Below are positions 61,589 through 64,000 of a stretch of 64,000 bases of DNA, one piece after another. Source of the stretch: DATFQI01 sp963816955 (lineage in GTDB: Bacteria > Actinomycetota > Thermoleophilia > Solirubrobacterales > Solirubrobacteraceae); the NCBI GenBank assembly GCA_963816955.1, contig CAWFME010000005.1, positions 1,116,001 to 1,180,000 of the forward strand, given 5' to 3'. The notes below the pieces were generated by a model that was not told where the DNA came from, ran no database searches, and was given only the letters and a program-made list of their open reading frames with translations. Position 1 is the stretch's first letter. Each line of letters starts with the position of its first letter. The position numbers were made by a program, and so were the translations under genes.

Positions 61589-62077
61589 CTACGGCTTCGG
61601 CAGGCGGCGGGCGGCGCGCTTGATCGCCTGGCCGCCGAGCGTGAGGCCGATCTTCGCCAGCTCGCCGGTCGCCTGGACCGCCGTCGTCACCAGCTCGGCG
61701 CCCTTCGGCGGCTCCGGCGCCGGCTTGCGGCGGGGCGCGCCGGCCTTCTCGGACTTCTTCTTGGCGGCGGCCAGCGACGGCGACCCCGAGCGCACGGCGC
61801 GGGGCTTCTGCGCCGCGCCCGTGGACTTCGCGGTGGCGGCCTTGGACGTCGCGGGCGTGGCGGGCTTGCCCGTCGCCTTCGGCGTCGCCCGCGTGGGCTT
61901 GGACGCCGACTTCGGCGCGGCCTTGGGCCGGGCCCTGGCGCTCGTCCGGGCCGGCGCGTCGTCCGCCTTCGCGGAGACGGGATCGCCATCGCGGCGGCGC
62001 GCCATCCGGGTCGGGCGCGTGGCGGGCAGGTTGCCCATCACGCTCTTTGAGGGCTTGGCCTTGTCCTTTTCGCTCAT
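61589..62077 (-). CDS. Histone H1-like Lys/Ala/Pro-rich basic protein
   Basis: 162 residues, mostly K, A, P, S, T and R in disordered PKAAPKSASKPTRATPK-type repeats (about 35-120), with a more ordered conserved C-terminus ELVTTAVQATGELAKIGLTL and IKRAARRLPKP. Such proteins resemble bacterial histone H1-like (HC1/AlgR3-type) DNA-binding proteins. It may compact DNA or bind RNA; the ordered C-terminal helix could alternatively pack on a membrane. Divergent from the principal sigma factor gene. Confidence 0.75.
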   Translation of the reverse strand: MSEKDKAKPSKSVMGNLPATRPTRMARRRDGDPVSAKADDAPARTSARARPKAAPKSASKPTRATPKATGKPATPATSKAATAKSTGAAQKPRAVRSGSPSLAAAKKKSEKAGAPRRKPAPEPPKGAELVTTAVQATGELAKIGLTLGGQAIKRAARRLPKP

Positions 62078-62101
62078 CGGCCTCCTACTCTATGCGTCCT
62101 C

Positions 62102-62123
62102 GCTGAGTCCCTCTAGACTCAGC
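62102..62123. promoter_or_regulatory. Operator-like palindrome upstream of rpoD
   Basis: GCTGAGTC (62102-62109) and GACTCAGC (62116-62123) with a 6-nt spacer form a perfect inverted repeat between the histone-like gene and rpoD. It resembles, but does not match in spacing, the HAIR element (CTTGAGT-N7-ACTCAAG) of HspR. Confidence 0.45.
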
Positions 62124-62153
62124 TGCCCTGGGGTTCGCTACAACGGGACGTCG

Positions 62154-63254
62154 ATGTCAGTCGTAGATCTGCAAGAGCTCGAAGAGGTCAAGGGACTGCT
62201 GCTCAAGGGGCAGCAGGTGGGCGTTCTGACGTTCGCCGAGATCCAGACGGCCGTGGCCGAGATCGACCTCGACGAGACCGACATCGAGGAGCTCCACGGC
62301 TTCCTCGAGAAGTCCGAGATCGAGATCGTCGAGGAGATCGACCCGGCCGTCGCCGCGTCGCAGGTCGAGCGCGCCCCCGACAAGCGCGGGCGCCGCAAGG
62401 CCAAGACGGCGATCGACCTCAAGCCGGACATGACGACCGACTCCCTTCAGCTGTTCCTGAAGGACATCGGCAAGGTCCGGCTGCTCACGGCCCAGGAGGA
62501 GGTCGACCTCGCGCGCAAGATCGAGCGCGGCGACCTCGACGCCAAGCAGAAGATGGTCGAGTCCAACCTGCGCCTGGTCGTCTCGATCGCCAAGAACTAC
62601 CGCAACCAGGGCCTGCCGTTCCTGGACCTCATCCAGGAGGGCACGCTCGGCCTGGTCCGCGCCGCGGAGAAGTTCGACTACCGCAAGGGCTTCAAGTTCT
62701 CGACCTACGCGACCTGGTGGATCCGCCAGGCGATCGCCCGCGCGCTCGCCGACAAGGCGCGCACGATCCGGATCCCGGTCCACGTCGTCGAGAAGCTCAA
62801 CAAGATCGGCCGTGCCGAGCGCAAGCTCGTCACGGAGCTGGGCCGCGAGCCCACCGCGGAGGAGATCGCCGACGTCACGGGGATCGACCCGGAGGAGGTC
62901 GACTCGATCAAGCGCTCGGCGCAGGCCCCGGTCTCGCTCGAGAAGCCGGTCGGCGACGAGGAGGAGTCCGAGTTCGGCCAGTTCATCGCCGACGAGCGGG
63001 CCGAGTCGCCGTACGAGCGCGCCGCCGAGATCCTCACCAAGGAGGCGCTGCGCGAGGCGCTGGAGAACCTCTCCTACCGCGAGCGGCGCGTGCTCGAGCT
63101 GCGCTACGGCCTCGGCGGCGAGCACCCGCGCACGCTGGACGAGGTCGGCCGCACGTTCAACGTGACGCGCGAGCGGATCCGCCAGATCGAGAACCAGTCG
63201 CTGAAGAAGCTGCAGTCGCTCGCGGAGGCCCAGAAGCTCCGCGACGTGGCATAG
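62154..63254 (+). CDS. rpoD: RNA polymerase principal sigma factor
   Basis: 366 residues. The acidic N-terminal region 1.1 (VDLQELEEVKGLLLKGQQVG) is followed by region 1.2 (DSLQLFLKDIGKVRLLT), region 2 with AKQKMVESNLRLVVSIAKNY, GLPFLDLIQEGTLGLVRA and FSTYATWWIRQAIARA (core binding and -10 recognition), region 3 (EPTAEEIADVTGI), and region 4.2 RTLDEVGRTFNVTRERIRQI for -35 recognition. Length and full region set mark a group 1 sigma factor. ATG 62154 is the only methionine near the conserved start. Confidence 0.96.
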   Translation: MSVVDLQELEEVKGLLLKGQQVGVLTFAEIQTAVAEIDLDETDIEELHGFLEKSEIEIVEEIDPAVAASQVERAPDKRGRRKAKTAIDLKPDMTTDSLQLFLKDIGKVRLLTAQEEVDLARKIERGDLDAKQKMVESNLRLVVSIAKNYRNQGLPFLDLIQEGTLGLVRAAEKFDYRKGFKFSTYATWWIRQAIARALADKARTIRIPVHVVEKLNKIGRAERKLVTELGREPTAEEIADVTGIDPEEVDSIKRSAQAPVSLEKPVGDEEESEFGQFIADERAESPYERAAEILTKEALREALENLSYRERRVLELRYGLGGEHPRTLDEVGRTFNVTRERIRQIENQSLKKLQSLAEAQKLRDVA

Positions 63255-63278
63255 GGTCCCCACCGGATTCAAGGCCCT

Positions 63279-63310
63279 CCATGACGGGGCCGATGTAAAC
63301 CCCGTCATGG
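63279..63310 (+). promoter_or_regulatory. Hairpin enclosing the pilT start codon
   Basis: CCATGACGGGG (63279-63289) is perfectly complementary to CCCCGTCATGG (63300-63310), which contains the ATG of the next gene (63307). CTTTT follows, so it could act as an intrinsic terminator for rpoD and also hide the pilT start. No Shine-Dalgarno precedes this ATG. Confidence 0.6.
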
Positions 63311-64000
63311 CTTTTGATCTCGATCACGCGCTGCGCTACCTCATTGCAGCGGAGGGCTCGGACCTCCACCTCAAGATCCCGTCCTATCCCCTCGTGCGCC
63401 TGCACGGGTCGCTCGAGCCGATCCCCGGCACCGAGCGCCTGTACCCCGAGGACACGCAGAAGGCGCTCGAGATGATGCTCGACGACCCCGACAAGCTCGA
63501 GGAGTTCGACTCCGAGAACGAGGTCGACTTCTCCTACTCCGTCGAGGGCCTCGGCCGCTTCCGCGTCAACGCCTTCATGCAGCGCGGCTCGATCTCGGTC
63601 GTCATGCGCGCCATCCCGGTGATCATCAAGGGCGTCGACGAGCTCGGCCTGCCCGAGGCGGTCACCAAGCTCGCCGAGGAGGAGCGCGGGATCATCCTGC
63701 TGACGGGCACGACGGGCTCCGGCAAGTCGACCACGCTCGCGGCGATGATCGACCACATGAACCGGACGATGTCCAAGCACATCGTCACGATCGAGGACCC
63801 GATCGAGTTCCTGCACCGCGACCGCAACTCGATCGTCAACCAGCGCGAGGTCGGCCAGGACACCGCCTCCTTCAAGCGCGCGCTGCGCCGCGTGCTGCGC
63901 CAGGACCCGGACACGATCCTCGTCGGCGAGATGCGCGACGAGGAGACGGTCCACACCGCGCTGAGCGCGGCCGAGACCGGCCACCTCGTCCTCTCCACGC
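63307..64000 (+). CDS. pilT: Type IV pilus twitching ATPase PilT (partial, runs off window)
   Basis: The first 231 residues of a retraction ATPase; the gene continues past 64000. The N-terminal PAS-like N1D region contains EGSDLHLKIPSYPLVRLHG, then VDFSYSVEGLGRFRVNAFMQ, Walker A GIILLTGTTGSGKSTTLAAM, Asp box IVTIEDPIEF, NQREVGQDTASFKRALRRVL and Walker B DPDTILVGEMRDEETVHTAL. It would depolymerise type IV pili, so the organism probably has twitching or DNA uptake pili. The ATG at 63307 lies inside a hairpin. Confidence 0.94.
   Translation, partial: MAFDLDHALRYLIAAEGSDLHLKIPSYPLVRLHGSLEPIPGTERLYPEDTQKALEMMLDDPDKLEEFDSENEVDFSYSVEGLGRFRVNAFMQRGSISVVMRAIPVIIKGVDELGLPEAVTKLAEEERGIILLTGTTGSGKSTTLAAMIDHMNRTMSKHIVTIEDPIEFLHRDRNSIVNQREVGQDTASFKRALRRVLRQDPDTILVGEMRDEETVHTALSAAETGHLVLST

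Overview
The window is very GC-rich, densely coded chromosomal DNA with many overlapping gene ends (ATGA, GTGA, TTGA and TGATG junctions) and frequent GTG or TTG starts. The gene set, the abundance of secreted proteins with Thermoleophilia-like basic tails and two c-di-AMP (ydaO/yuaA) riboswitches suggest a free-living actinobacterium, most likely of the class Thermoleophilia (Solirubrobacter/Conexibacter-like). This placement is inferred from protein style, not from rRNA. No tRNA, rRNA, CRISPR array, transposase, integrase or prophage gene was found, so this looks like ordinary core and accessory chromosome.

Layout. 0-8 kb: tail of a DUF2203 gene, cytochrome P450, a Cys/His-motif protein, a GNAT acetyltransferase, two GT-C type membrane glycosyltransferases and a two-component system. 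8-16.5 kb: FAD oxidoreductase, acidic protein, PQQ-type sugar dehydrogenase, rhodanese, acyl-CoA carboxylase carboxyltransferase, sugar-lactone oxidase and PLP aldolase/deaminase. 16.5-24 kb: c-di-AMP riboswitch with a split NlpC/P60-like wall hydrolase, BBE-type oxidase, acyl-CoA dehydrogenase, zincin, DAHP synthase and a DrrAB-type ABC exporter. 24-32.8 kb: M14 carboxypeptidase, YdeI-like protein, MsrA, pseudouridine catabolism genes (psuG plus a PfkB kinase carrying a perfect 49-bp palindrome in its coding sequence) and a large ATPase/BTAD regulator whose C-terminal 1.9 kb is broken by about twenty frame changes.

32.8-45.5 kb is the accessory-looking secretome region: two tandem ~1000-residue subtilase-like proteins with EF-hand/dockerin-like calcium motifs, then thiolase, LMW phosphatase, fructosamine kinase and SDR, then a three-gene overlapping cassette (LamG protein, Cys-rich secreted protein, small membrane protein). 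45.4-56 kb: repeat protein, VKOR-DsbA disulfide pair, ABC exporter and Lon operon, divergent subtilisin, SDR, RibD-like reductase, Tag glycosylase and GH26-like hydrolase. 56-64 kb: GlpX, NAD(P)-binding protein, MerR-DICT regulator, a second riboswitch with an RlpA-like protein, a histone-like basic protein, the principal sigma factor and the start of pilT.

Transcription signals: at least 14 genes have a TANNNT hexamer 6-8 nt ahead of the start codon and little or no Shine-Dalgarno, the hallmark of leaderless transcripts. Several perfect inverted repeats lie in divergent or upstream regions (38.8, 52.2, 59.8, 62.1 and 63.3 kb) and look like operators or translation-control hairpins.
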